From Streptosporangiales bacterium (GTDB taxonomy: Bacteria > Actinomycetota > Actinomycetes > Streptosporangiales > WHST01): 64,000 nucleotides of DNA. Positions 7,797-15,718 of the stretch are shown here, one piece after another. The translations under genes and the position numbers were made by a program. The DNA is taken from NCBI GenBank assembly GCA_009379955.1, contig WHST01000009.1:23392-87391 (forward strand), in the 5' to 3' direction. The notes beneath the pieces were generated by a model. That model ran no database searches. It saw only the letters and a program-made list of their open reading frames with translations, and was not told the DNA's origin. Each line of letters starts with the position of its first letter. The first letter of the stretch is position 1.

Positions 7797-9632
7797 TCAC
7801 GGACGTTCGCCGCGCAGCTGCGCGACGGCCTGCGCCGCCGCCCAGCCGATCACCGCGTCGAGGTGCGGGGCGTTGGGTGCGGGGTCGTCGGCCCTGGTGA
7901 AGACGCCGACGGCGTACCGGCCGCCGTCGGGGTACTCGACCACGCCGACCTCGTTGCGGACCAGCGGCAGGGTTCCGGTCTTGCCACTCACCACCACGTC
8001 GTCACCGGGGAACCCGCTCGTGAGCCGGTGCGGCCAGATCTGGTTGCCCATCCAGTGCCGTACCAGCGCGCACGCCTCGGGCGGCGCCGCCTCGTCGCGC
8101 CAGATGAGCGCCAGCAGCCGGGTGATCTCCTCGGGCGTGGTGCGGCAGGTGTCGTCGGGGTTCAGTGCCCGGAGCGCCCGCAGACGGGCGAGCGGGACGG
8201 CGGCGAGCTCCCGCTCGTCGTCGCGGTAGCTGATGTCGAGGTCGTCCTCGATGCTGCCGAGGATCTCGCTGCAGTTCTGCGGAACGGCGGTCGCGACGAG
8301 CCCGAGCTCCGCGAGGAGTGACGCGACCCGGTCCTTGCCGACCCTGCCAAGGACGAGGTCGGTCGCCACGTTGTCACTGATGACCATCATCAGCAGGGCG
8401 AGGTCGCGGTACGACATCACGACGTCGTCGCGGTGCGGGGCGAGGCCGAACGGCGACGGTACCTCGTCGTCCTCGCCGACGGTGATCCGCTCGGTCAGGT
8501 CGACGTCGCCGGCCACCGACTGCCGAGCCAGCTCGACGGCGACGGGCACCTTGAACACCGACGCCGTCACCACGGGCGTGGACTCGCCGACGCCGACCGC
8601 CTTGCCGCTGTCGACGTCGCGCGCGTGCAGCCAGATCTCGACGCCGAGCTCGCTCACGCGCTCGCGGATCTCCCCGGGTGTCGACGCGGTGGCGGAGGCG
8701 AGCACCCGCCTGCGGGCGAGCGAGTCGAACGGGCCGGCCGACCGCACGTGGTCGACGGCGAGCCTGGCCACTGTCCCGATGCATGCGTCGACGTCGGGCC
8801 TGCGGTACTCGTGGTCGGCGGTACGCAGGAACACCGCGACCGCGTAGCGGCCGGTGCTGTCCTCGACGACGCCGACCTCGTTGCGCCAGAACGGCAGCGT
8901 GCCGGTCTTGCCGGACACCCGCACCCCGGTCTCGGTGAAGCCGCTGCGCAGCCGGTGCGGCCACGCCTGCAGGCCGAGGACGCGGCGCATGTCCGCACAC
9001 GCCCGCGGAGCCGCGGCCGTGTCGTCCCAGATCGCGGCCAGCAGGCGGGTGATCTCGCGCGGGGTGCCGGCCTGCAGGGTGCGCTCCGGGTCGATCGCCC
9101 GGGCGTCGCGCAGCCGCGCGAGGTCGACGTCGCCGCCCTCGCCGTCCGGCGCGTCCTCGGCGAGCATCCGGTAGATGTCGTCACAGGTGCCGTCGACCCG
9201 TGTCGTGGTCAGGCCGAGCTCGCGGAGGGTGGCGTTGATCGCGTCGGTGCCGAGGAGGTCGACGAGCACGTCGGTGGCGGCGTTGTCGCTGACGCTCATC
9301 ATCCAGTACGCGAGGTCGCGCAGCGACAGCTCGACGGGGTCGGCCATGACCGACAGGCCGGTCGGGCCATCGGAGCGCCCCTCGACGGGCACGTCGATAC
9401 GCGTGGCAGGGTCAAGGCGCCCGTCACCGAACCGGCGGAACAGCTCGACGAGCACCGGGATCTTGAACACGCTGGCGAGCACGACGAGCCCGTCGTCGCC
9501 ATAACCGACCTCGGTGCCGGCGTCGAGGTCGACCGCGTGCACCCAGCCCTGCGCACCGACAGCGTCGAGCGCCTCCTCGACGGCGGCCGCGAACGGCGCG
9601 GCCTCGGTGACGGATCCCGAAGGGGCTGCCAC
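7797..9632 (-). CDS. Tandem double-domain serine hydrolase of the class A beta-lactamase fold
   Basis: 611 aa protein made of two homologous serine hydrolase domains joined head to tail. Domain 1 has SVFK (S54-K57), SDN (115-117) and KTG (242-244). Domain 2 has SVFK (S358-K361), SDN (419-421) and KTG (551-553). Both share further stretches such as VSGKTGTLP. Class A beta-lactamases also need an omega-loop Glu (ExxLN); neither domain shows it at the expected place, so a peptidase, esterase or amidase role on D-residue substrates is as likely as beta-lactam hydrolysis. No signal peptide is evident. GTG at 9632 is preceded by GGGAGGT at a good distance. The gene overlaps the amidohydrolase stop by a few bases' distance and belongs to the same operon. 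Confidence 0.85.
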   Translation of the reverse strand: MAAPSGSVTEAAPFAAAVEEALDAVGAQGWVHAVDLDAGTEVGYGDDGLVVLASVFKIPVLVELFRRFGDGRLDPATRIDVPVEGRSDGPTGLSVMADPVELSLRDLAYWMMSVSDNAATDVLVDLLGTDAINATLRELGLTTTRVDGTCDDIYRMLAEDAPDGEGGDVDLARLRDARAIDPERTLQAGTPREITRLLAAIWDDTAAAPRACADMRRVLGLQAWPHRLRSGFTETGVRVSGKTGTLPFWRNEVGVVEDSTGRYAVAVFLRTADHEYRRPDVDACIGTVARLAVDHVRSAGPFDSLARRRVLASATASTPGEIRERVSELGVEIWLHARDVDSGKAVGVGESTPVVTASVFKVPVAVELARQSVAGDVDLTERITVGEDDEVPSPFGLAPHRDDVVMSYRDLALLMMVISDNVATDLVLGRVGKDRVASLLAELGLVATAVPQNCSEILGSIEDDLDISYRDDERELAAVPLARLRALRALNPDDTCRTTPEEITRLLALIWRDEAAPPEACALVRHWMGNQIWPHRLTSGFPGDDVVVSGKTGTLPLVRNEVGVVEYPDGGRYAVGVFTRADDPAPNAPHLDAVIGWAAAQAVAQLRGERP

Positions 9633-9634
9633 GG

Positions 9635-11236
9635 CTACCTCCCACGTTTCAACGCACGACCGGCCAACCGGCCGGTCGGCGTACCGTCGGCGAACGCGGT
9701 CTCGCCGTTGACCACCACGTGCCGGACGCCGGACGCGTATCGGTGCGCGTTCTCGTACGTCGCGTGGTCGGCGATCGTGTCGGGGTCGAACACGACGACG
9801 TCGGCGAGCTTGCCCGGCGCGAGCAGGCCGCGGTCGCGCAGGCCGAGGTTGCCGGCGGGCAGGCTCGTCATCCTGCGTACCGCCTCGCCGAGGGAGAGCA
9901 CGGACTGCTCGCGCACGTACCTGCCGAGGATGCGGGCGAACGTGCCGTACGTCCGCGGGTGCGCGGCGGCGTCGGTGTACGGCTCCTCGGCGGCCAGGGA
10001 GGCGGCGTCGGACCCGACCGAGACCCACGGGTTGCGCAGCGCGGTGCGCAGCACGTCCTCGTCCATCATGAAGTACATCGCGTCGATCGACGGCTCCTGC
10101 TCCACCAGCTCGAGGAGCGTCTCCACCGGATCGGCGCCGTTCCCGTCGGCCACGGACTGCAGGCTGCGGCCGCGGTGCGCGGCCGCGGGCCCGTTCGGGT
10201 CGGGGAGCAGCAGCACGCCCCCGGCGCCCCCCGAGGCGAGGAACAGGTTCTCCCAGCGCTCGGACGGGGTGACCACGGCCTCGCGGATCCGCGCCCGTTC
10301 GGCCGGGTCGCGTAGCCGGGCCGCGAGCGCCGCGTAGCCGCCCTCGTGGAAGTCCGGCGGGATCGAGGCGGCCAGACCGGTCTGGCCGGCGATGTACGGG
10401 TAGACGTCGGCGGTCACGACCTGGCCGGTGGCCCGTGCGGCCTCGACGCGCGCGACCGCCTTCTCCATCTTGGGCCAGTTCTGCCGTCCCGCGGCCTTGA
10501 GGTGGTAGATCTCCGCGTGCAACCCGGCCCGCCGACCGATCTCGATCAGCTCGTCGACCGCGTCGAGGAAGTGGTCGCCCTCGCTGCGCATGTGCGAGAT
10601 GTACATGCCGTCGTGCCTCGCCACGACCTCGCACAGCGCGACGAGCTCGTCGGTGGACGCGAAGCAGCCCGGCGGGTAGATGAGGGCCGAGCCGAGCCCG
10701 AGCGCACCGTCGGCCATCTCCTCGTCGAGGATGCCGCGGACGCGCGACAGCTCGGCGTCGGTCATCGGCCTGTTGTCCGCTCCCGCGCCGAGCATGCGCA
10801 TGTTGTGCGCACCGACGAAGCTCGCCACGTTCTGCGCGACGCCCTTGCCCGCCAGGTGGGACAGGAAGTCCGTAAGGCGATCCCAGTCCAGCGACGGGTG
10901 GTCGGCGTCGAGGCCGGGTTCGAGCAGCGCCCTCGTCTCGTCGGTGAACGGCCCGATCGAGGTGCCCTCGCCGAAGACCTCGGTGGTGACGCCCTGGTAG
11001 AGGTCCGACAGGCCGCGGCCGTCGCGCTCCAGGCTGAAGTACGCGTGGCTCAGCACGTTGACGAACCCGGGCGCGACCACCAGCCCCGTCGCGTCGAGCA
11101 CCGCCGCGTCGTGCACGTCGTCGCCGGGACCGACGGCGGTGATCCGGTCGCCGTCGACGAGCACGTCGGCCACGCGGCCGTCCCCGCCGCCGCCGTCATG
11201 GACCGTTCCACCGCGGATCACCAGGGTCGTCGACAT
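9635..11236 (-). CDS. D-aminoacylase-like amidohydrolase
   Basis: 533 aa member of the amidohydrolase superfamily related to N-acyl-D-amino acid deacylases. It has the N-terminal beta-sandwich (TLVIRGGTVHDGG), ISHMRSEGD, EIYHLKAAG with the Lys/His pair, and VGSDAAS with the catalytic Asp near residue 370. The usual HxH metal motif after PGF is replaced by VNVLSHAYFS, which keeps only one His. A subgroup with such a change is common in databases, so metal binding may be mononuclear. First gene of the leftward operon; it faces the importer operon across a 268-base control region. Substrate is inferred to be N-acyl-D-amino acids. Confidence 0.85.
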   Translation of the reverse strand: MSTTLVIRGGTVHDGGGGDGRVADVLVDGDRITAVGPGDDVHDAAVLDATGLVVAPGFVNVLSHAYFSLERDGRGLSDLYQGVTTEVFGEGTSIGPFTDETRALLEPGLDADHPSLDWDRLTDFLSHLAGKGVAQNVASFVGAHNMRMLGAGADNRPMTDAELSRVRGILDEEMADGALGLGSALIYPPGCFASTDELVALCEVVARHDGMYISHMRSEGDHFLDAVDELIEIGRRAGLHAEIYHLKAAGRQNWPKMEKAVARVEAARATGQVVTADVYPYIAGQTGLAASIPPDFHEGGYAALAARLRDPAERARIREAVVTPSERWENLFLASGGAGGVLLLPDPNGPAAAHRGRSLQSVADGNGADPVETLLELVEQEPSIDAMYFMMDEDVLRTALRNPWVSVGSDAASLAAEEPYTDAAAHPRTYGTFARILGRYVREQSVLSLGEAVRRMTSLPAGNLGLRDRGLLAPGKLADVVVFDPDTIADHATYENAHRYASGVRHVVVNGETAFADGTPTGRLAGRALKRGR

Positions 11237-11504
11237 GAGAGCATCATGGGGCCGCCGGGGTCGGTCCGCTTCGGCCGTCCGCACAACTGGGCGGCCGGTT
11301 CTTCGTGTGAGACGCCGACGACGTGACGGTCACGCTCGCGCACGCTGCCGGTACGACTGTGCACGCTGGTACAACGGTGCACGCTGCCGGTAACAGCGAC
11401 GGGAGACCAGGTGGAGAGCACCCCCACAATGCGCACCCTGCTGAAGGCGTCGCTCGCCGGCGTGACCGGCGCCGCCGCGGTGAGGGAGATCTGGTAGCCG
11501 ACCC
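11237..11504. promoter_or_regulatory. Divergent promoter/operator region of the D-amino acid locus
   Basis: This gap separates the two divergent operons. It contains a 13-bp inverted repeat CGTGAC-G-GTCACG at 11322-11334. Immediately after come three direct repeats beginning GCACGCTG at 11340, 11361 and 11379 (spacing 21 and 18 bases). The first and third share GCACGCTGCCGGTA. These are plausible regulator-binding sites placed to act on both promoters. Clear -35/-10 pairs could not be assigned. Confidence 0.5.
11411..11497 (+). CDS. Possible 28-aa leader peptide upstream of the permease gene
   Basis: A GTG-started 28-codon frame (begins VESTPTMRTLLK, ends AAAVREIW, TAG stop) follows a GGGAGA sequence at 11400-11405 and ends 7 bases before the permease start. 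Its third positions are GC-rich. It could be a leader peptide or simply chance coding in GC-rich DNA; nothing homologous is recognised. Confidence 0.22.
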   Translation: MESTPTMRTLLKASLAGVTGAAAVREIW

Positions 11505-12485
11505 GTGCTCACCTTCACGCTGCGCCGACTCCTCGTCGCCATCCCGGTCATCGTGGCGTCGACGTTCGTCGTCTTCCTCCTGGTGACGCTGTCCGGTGAC
11601 CCGCTCGCCAACCTCAAGGGCCGCAACCCGCCGCCGTCGCCGCAGGTGATCAGGGTCGAGGAGCACCGCCTCCACCTCGACGAGCCGCTGCTGCAGCGCT
11701 ACTGGACCTGGATCACCGGCGTCGTGCGAGGCGACTTCGGTCCCTCGGTGCGCACCAACCTGGACATCGGCCACGAGATCACCACCAGGTTCGGCGTCAC
11801 CATCCGGCTGATCGCCCTCGCCATCGTGCTGGCACTGGTGCTCGCCGTCGTCGTCGGCGTCGTCAGCGCGGTGAAGCAGTACTCGGGCGTCGACTACGGA
11901 TTCACGTTCGCCGCGTTCCTCTTCCTGTCGATGCCGTCGTTCTGGTTCGCGATCCTGCTCAAACAGGCGGGGATCTCACTCAACTCCCTCCTCGGCGACC
12001 AGGTCGTGTACACGATCGGGGAGAAGTCCGTCCTCGTCGAGGGCGGCCCGTGGGCTCATCTCGTCGACGCGCTTGGCCACATGGTGCTGCCGACGATCTC
12101 GCTGGCGCTGATCTCCTTCGGGGCGTGGAGCAGGTTCCAGCGCGCGTCGATGCTCGAGGTCCTGAACAGCGACTACGTCCTGTTCGCCAGGGCCAAGGGC
12201 CTCTCCAGGAGCCGCGTGATCGTGAAGCACGCGCTGCGCACCGCGCTGATCCCGATGACCACCGTGACGGCACTCGACTTCGCGACGCTGATCTCGGGCG
12301 CGGTGATCACCGAGACCGTGTTCCAGTGGCGCGGGCTCGGCGACTTCCTCGTCACGTCGGTCGAGCAGCGCGACGTCTACGCGGTGCTCGGTTGGCTGCT
12401 CGTCGTCGCCGTCGCCGTCATCGTGTTCAACCTGATCGCCGACCTGCTGTACGCCCTGCTCGACCCGCGGATCCGCTATGACTGA
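11505..12485 (+). CDS. dppB: Dipeptide/oligopeptide ABC transporter permease (DppB type)
   Basis: 326 aa inner-membrane permease with six predicted helices. It has the binding-protein-dependent transport EAA loop (DYVLFARAKGLSRSRVIVKHALR) near residues 225-250 that contacts the ATPases, and the OppB-type N-terminal helix followed by a periplasmic loop with LHLDEPLLQRYWTW. GTG at 11505 begins MLTFTLRRLL, the usual DppB start. It overlaps the next permease by 8 bases. Together with the binding protein encoded at 6019-7755 it completes an importer expected to bring in short peptides or acylated amino acids. The numbering as dppB is by family, not by proven substrate. Confidence 0.92.
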   Translation: MLTFTLRRLLVAIPVIVASTFVVFLLVTLSGDPLANLKGRNPPPSPQVIRVEEHRLHLDEPLLQRYWTWITGVVRGDFGPSVRTNLDIGHEITTRFGVTIRLIALAIVLALVLAVVVGVVSAVKQYSGVDYGFTFAAFLFLSMPSFWFAILLKQAGISLNSLLGDQVVYTIGEKSVLVEGGPWAHLVDALGHMVLPTISLALISFGAWSRFQRASMLEVLNSDYVLFARAKGLSRSRVIVKHALRTALIPMTTVTALDFATLISGAVITETVFQWRGLGDFLVTSVEQRDVYAVLGWLLVVAVAVIVFNLIADLLYALLDPRIRYD

Positions 12486-13395
12486 CCGCACCGAGGCGGT
12501 GGCCGGCCGTACACCACGACCGGCCGCGCGAGAGACAGGTGTACGCCAGCGCAGTCAGGGCGAGCTGGTGCTGCGGCGCTTCCTGCGGCACAAGGCGGCG
12601 GTGGTCAGCCTCGTGCTCTTCCTCGCCGTCGTCCTGCTCGCGTTCGTCGGCGGGGCGCTCTGGCGCTACGACTACACCGACATCACGTCCGCGGCCTCGG
12701 TGCCGCCGTCGCCGCAGCACCCGTTCGGCACCGACAACCTCGGCCACGACACGTTCGCCCAGGTGCTCCGCGGCACCCAACGGTCGATCGAGATCGCCCT
12801 GCTCATCGCGCTCCTCGCCGGGTTCGTCGGCACGCTGTGGGGCGCGGTCTCCGGCTACTACCGCGGCATCACCGACAGCGTGATGATGCGGATCGCCGAC
12901 CTCGTCCTCACCCTGCCGCTGCTCGCCGTCGCCGCCGTGCTGACCCGCGCCACGTCGGGCTCGTGGTGGTTCGTCGCGCTGGTCATCGCGGCGCTGCAGT
13001 GGGCGTACGTGTCCCGCGTGGTGCGCGGCGTCGTGCTGTCGCTGCGGGAGAAGGAGTTCGTCGAGGCGTGCCGTGCCCTCGGCGCCACCGACCGCTGGAT
13101 CATCTTCCGGCACCTGATCCCGAACGCGCTCGGTCCGATCATCGTCAACGTCACGATCCTCGTGGCCGTCGCCATCCTGGTCGAGACCGCGTTGTCGTTC
13201 CTCGGCCTCGGCGTCCAGCCGCCCGACACGTCGCTCGGCCTGCTGGTCAGCGAGGCCGACACCGCGGTGAGTACTCGCCCGTGGCTGTTCTACTTCCCCG
13301 GCGCGTTCATCGTCGTGATCGCGCTGACCATCAACTTCATCGGCGACGGCCTGCGCGACGCGTTCGACCCGACCCAGACGAAGGTGCGCGCATGA
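12478..13395 (+). CDS. dppC: Dipeptide/oligopeptide ABC transporter permease (DppC type)
   Basis: 305 aa second permease. A cytoplasmic N-terminal tail of about 35 residues precedes the first helix. A periplasmic [23 protein letters not shown] segment is characteristic of DppC/OppC, and the EAA loop ([28 protein letters not shown]) lies near residues 197-225. It starts within the end of dppB and its stop overlaps the ATPase start (ATGA at 13392-13395), so the operon is tightly coupled. Confidence 0.92.
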   Translation: MTDRTEAVAGRTPRPAARETGVRQRSQGELVLRRFLRHKAAVVSLVLFLAVVLLAFVGGALWRYDYTDITSAASVPPSPQHPFGTDNLGHDTFAQVLRGTQRSIEIALLIALLAGFVGTLWGAVSGYYRGITDSVMMRIADLVLTLPLLAVAAVLTRATSGSWWFVALVIAALQWAYVSRVVRGVVLSLREKEFVEACRALGATDRWIIFRHLIPNALGPIIVNVTILVAVAILVETALSFLGLGVQPPDTSLGLLVSEADTAVSTRPWLFYFPGAFIVVIALTINFIGDGLRDAFDPTQTKVRA

Positions 13396-14429
13396 GCACC
13401 GACCCTGTCCTGGAGGTGACCGACCTCACCGTCTCGTTCCCGACCGAGGACGGGCTCGTCCGTGCCGTCCGCGGTGTCAGCTACGACCTGCGGCAGGGCG
13501 AGGTGCTCGGGATCGTCGGGGAGTCCGGCTCCGGCAAGTCGGTCACGTCCATGGCGGTCATGGGGCTGCTGCCGGCGTCGGCGAAGGTCGGCGGGTCGGT
13601 ACGGTTTCGCGGCCGGGAGCTGCTCGGTGCGTCCGACCGGGAGATGCGGAGCGTCAGGGGCGGCCGGATCGCGATGGTCTTCCAGGACCCGATGACCTCG
13701 CTCAACCCGGTCTACCCGGTCGGCGACCAGATCGCCGAGGCCGTGCGGGCGCACAACGACATCAGCGCCGCGGCCGCACGCGAGCGCGCGGTCGAGCTGC
13801 TCGCGATGATGCAGATTCCCCGTCCCAGGGAACGCGCGCGCGACTACCCGCACGAGTTCTCCGGCGGCATGCGGCAGCGGGTCGTCATCGCCACCGCGAT
13901 GGCCAACGACCCCGACGTCATCATCGCCGACGAGCCGACCACCGCGCTCGACGTCACGGTGCAGGCGCAGGTGCTGCAGGCACTGGAGACCGCACGGAGC
14001 GAGACCGACGCCGCCATGGTGCTGATCACCCACGACCTCGGCGTCGTCGCCGGCTCCGCCGACCGCGTGCTCGTCATGTACGCAGGCCGGCCGGTCGAGC
14101 TCGGCGCCGTCGACGACATCTACTACGAGCCCCGGATGCCGTACACGCTCGGGCTGATCGGCAGCCTCCCCCGGCTCGACCGGCGAGGCGACCGGCTCGT
14201 CCCGATCACCGGCTCGCCGCCGTCGCTGCTCGACCTGCCGCCCGGCTGCCCGTTCGCGCCGCGCTGCCCGATGCGGCAGGACGTCTGCGACGACGAGCCC
14301 GAGCTGCGTCCCACGGCGTCCGACGGCCACCTCGCGGCCTGCCACTTCTCCGCCGACCTGGCAGGTCGGCGACCCGACGAGGTGTTCGCCGTGACGTCCG
14401 TCGACGACGACACGGGAGGCGCGCCGTGA
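13392..14429 (+). CDS. dppD: Peptide ABC transporter ATP-binding protein (DppD type)
   Basis: 345 aa ATPase with Walker A GESGSGKS (residues 43-50), Q-loop [12 protein letters not shown], signature FSGGMRQR, Walker [10 protein letters not shown], and the switch His in [11 protein letters not shown]. The C-terminal oligopeptide-transporter extension has the cysteine cluster ([16 protein letters not shown]) typical of DppD/OppD and thought to bind an iron-sulfur cluster in some members. The ATG at 13392 overlaps the dppC stop; its own stop overlaps the next ATPase start by 4 bases. Confidence 0.93.
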   Translation: MSTDPVLEVTDLTVSFPTEDGLVRAVRGVSYDLRQGEVLGIVGESGSGKSVTSMAVMGLLPASAKVGGSVRFRGRELLGASDREMRSVRGGRIAMVFQDPMTSLNPVYPVGDQIAEAVRAHNDISAAAARERAVELLAMMQIPRPRERARDYPHEFSGGMRQRVVIATAMANDPDVIIADEPTTALDVTVQAQVLQALETARSETDAAMVLITHDLGVVAGSADRVLVMYAGRPVELGAVDDIYYEPRMPYTLGLIGSLPRLDRRGDRLVPITGSPPSLLDLPPGCPFAPRCPMRQDVCDDEPELRPTASDGHLAACHFSADLAGRRPDEVFAVTSVDDDTGGAP

Positions 14430-15452
14430 CCGAGCCCGTCGCGCCGCTGCTGTCGGTACGCCACCTCGTCAAGCACTTCCCCGTCCGCGGCAAGGGCCTG
14501 CTCAGGCAGACCACCGGCGACGTCCACGCCGTGTGCGGGGTCTCGTTCGACCTGCACGCCGGCGAGACCCTCGGACTGGTCGGCGAGTCCGGCTGCGGCA
14601 AGACGACCACCGGACGCGCCGTGCTCAACCTGCAGCGGCCGACGTCCGGCCAGGTGCTGTTCCAGGGCCACGAGCTCGGTGCCACCGGTGCCAGGGACAT
14701 GCGCCGGATGCGGCAGCGGATGCAGATCGTGTTCCAGGACCCGTACGCCTCCCTCGACCCCCGGGTGACGGTCACCAACGCGATCGCCGAACCGTTGCGC
14801 ATCCACGGCACGTACGCGCAGGGCGGGCAGGACCGGGTGCGCGAGCTGCTGCGCACCGTCGGGCTCAACCCCGAGCACGGCAACAGGTACCCCGCACGAG
14901 TTCTCCGGCGGCCAGCGGCAGCGCGTCGGCGTCGCCCGCGCGCTCGCGCTGCGCCCTGAGCTCGTCGTGCTGGACGAGCCGGTGTCGGCGCTCGACGTGT
15001 CGATCCAGGCGGGCGTCGTCAACCTGCTCGAAGACCTCCAGGAGCAACTCGGCCTCGCCTACCTGTTCGTCGCCCACGACCTCTCCGTCGTCCGGCACAT
15101 CGCGCACCGGGTCGCGGTGATGTACCTCGGCCGGATCGTCGAGATCGGCGACCGCGACGAGCTGTTCGACCGGCCCGCACACCCGTACACCCAGGCCCTG
15201 ATCTCGGCCATCCCGGTGCCCGACCCCCGGCGCGAGCGGGCCAGGGCGCGGCAGCGGATCGTGATCGGCGGCGACGTGCCCAACCCGGTCAGGCCGCCGA
15301 GCGGTTGCCGGTTCCGCACCAGGTGCCCGAAGTTCGGGCAGCTCACCGAGGACGAGCAGCAGGCGTGCGTCGAGGAGGTACCCGAGCTCGTGGACCGCGG
15401 GCAGGGCCACCCGTCGGCTTGCCACTACGCGGAGGTCGTCCCCGTCATCTGA
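14426..15452 (+). pseudogene. dppF: Peptide ABC transporter ATP-binding protein (DppF type), frameshifted
   Basis: Two adjacent frames together make one DppF ATPase. 14426-14959 supplies Walker A (GESGCGKTT) and the Q-loop (IVFQDPYASLDP). 14967-15452 supplies Walker B ([12 protein letters not shown]), the switch His and the C-terminal domain. Between them the expected [26 protein letters not shown] is read in the wrong frame because of a run of four C at 14890-14893; with three C the frame is restored through the signature motif. As written, the first product ends about 22 residues after the slip and lacks the ABC signature, so it would be inactive. Either a +1 sequencing error or a real recent mutation; the rest shows no decay. 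Confidence 0.88.
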
Positions 15453-15492
15453 CGTAGACCTATCATTACCTACTAAGACACTCGGATTTATC

Positions 15493-15521
15493 TTGAATGA
15501 CCGCCGTCGCGCTGTTACGCT
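15493..15521 (+). promoter_or_regulatory. Predicted sigma-70-type promoter for the secreted repeat protein
   Basis: TTGAAT at 15493-15498 and TACGCT at 15516-15521 are separated by exactly 17 bases. They lie in a stretch (15453-15530) that is markedly more AT-rich than its surroundings. The start codon of the secreted protein is about 200 bases downstream, leaving a long 5' untranslated region in which no gene was seen. Confidence 0.5.
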
Positions 15522-15718
15522 CGGTGGCGTGCTGGTTCTGGTGACGCGTCGACTACATGCGGCTCAGCAGCATGGTCTGTCCCTCTCTCACTGAGCCACC
15601 GGCCATCGGGCCATCAGCCCGGGCTCGTTCGATACCCCGCGGCGCCGACCGTTCCGCTGCCGGGACGCCGCGATGCACCACGTCCTCCCCTTGCCCTGCT
15701 CCACGTGAAAGGCACCCC

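Noticed and set aside
7797..9632. Beta-lactamase resistance gene
   Set aside because: SxxK, SDN and KTG are present but the omega-loop Glu needed for class A lactam hydrolysis is not visible and there is no export signal.
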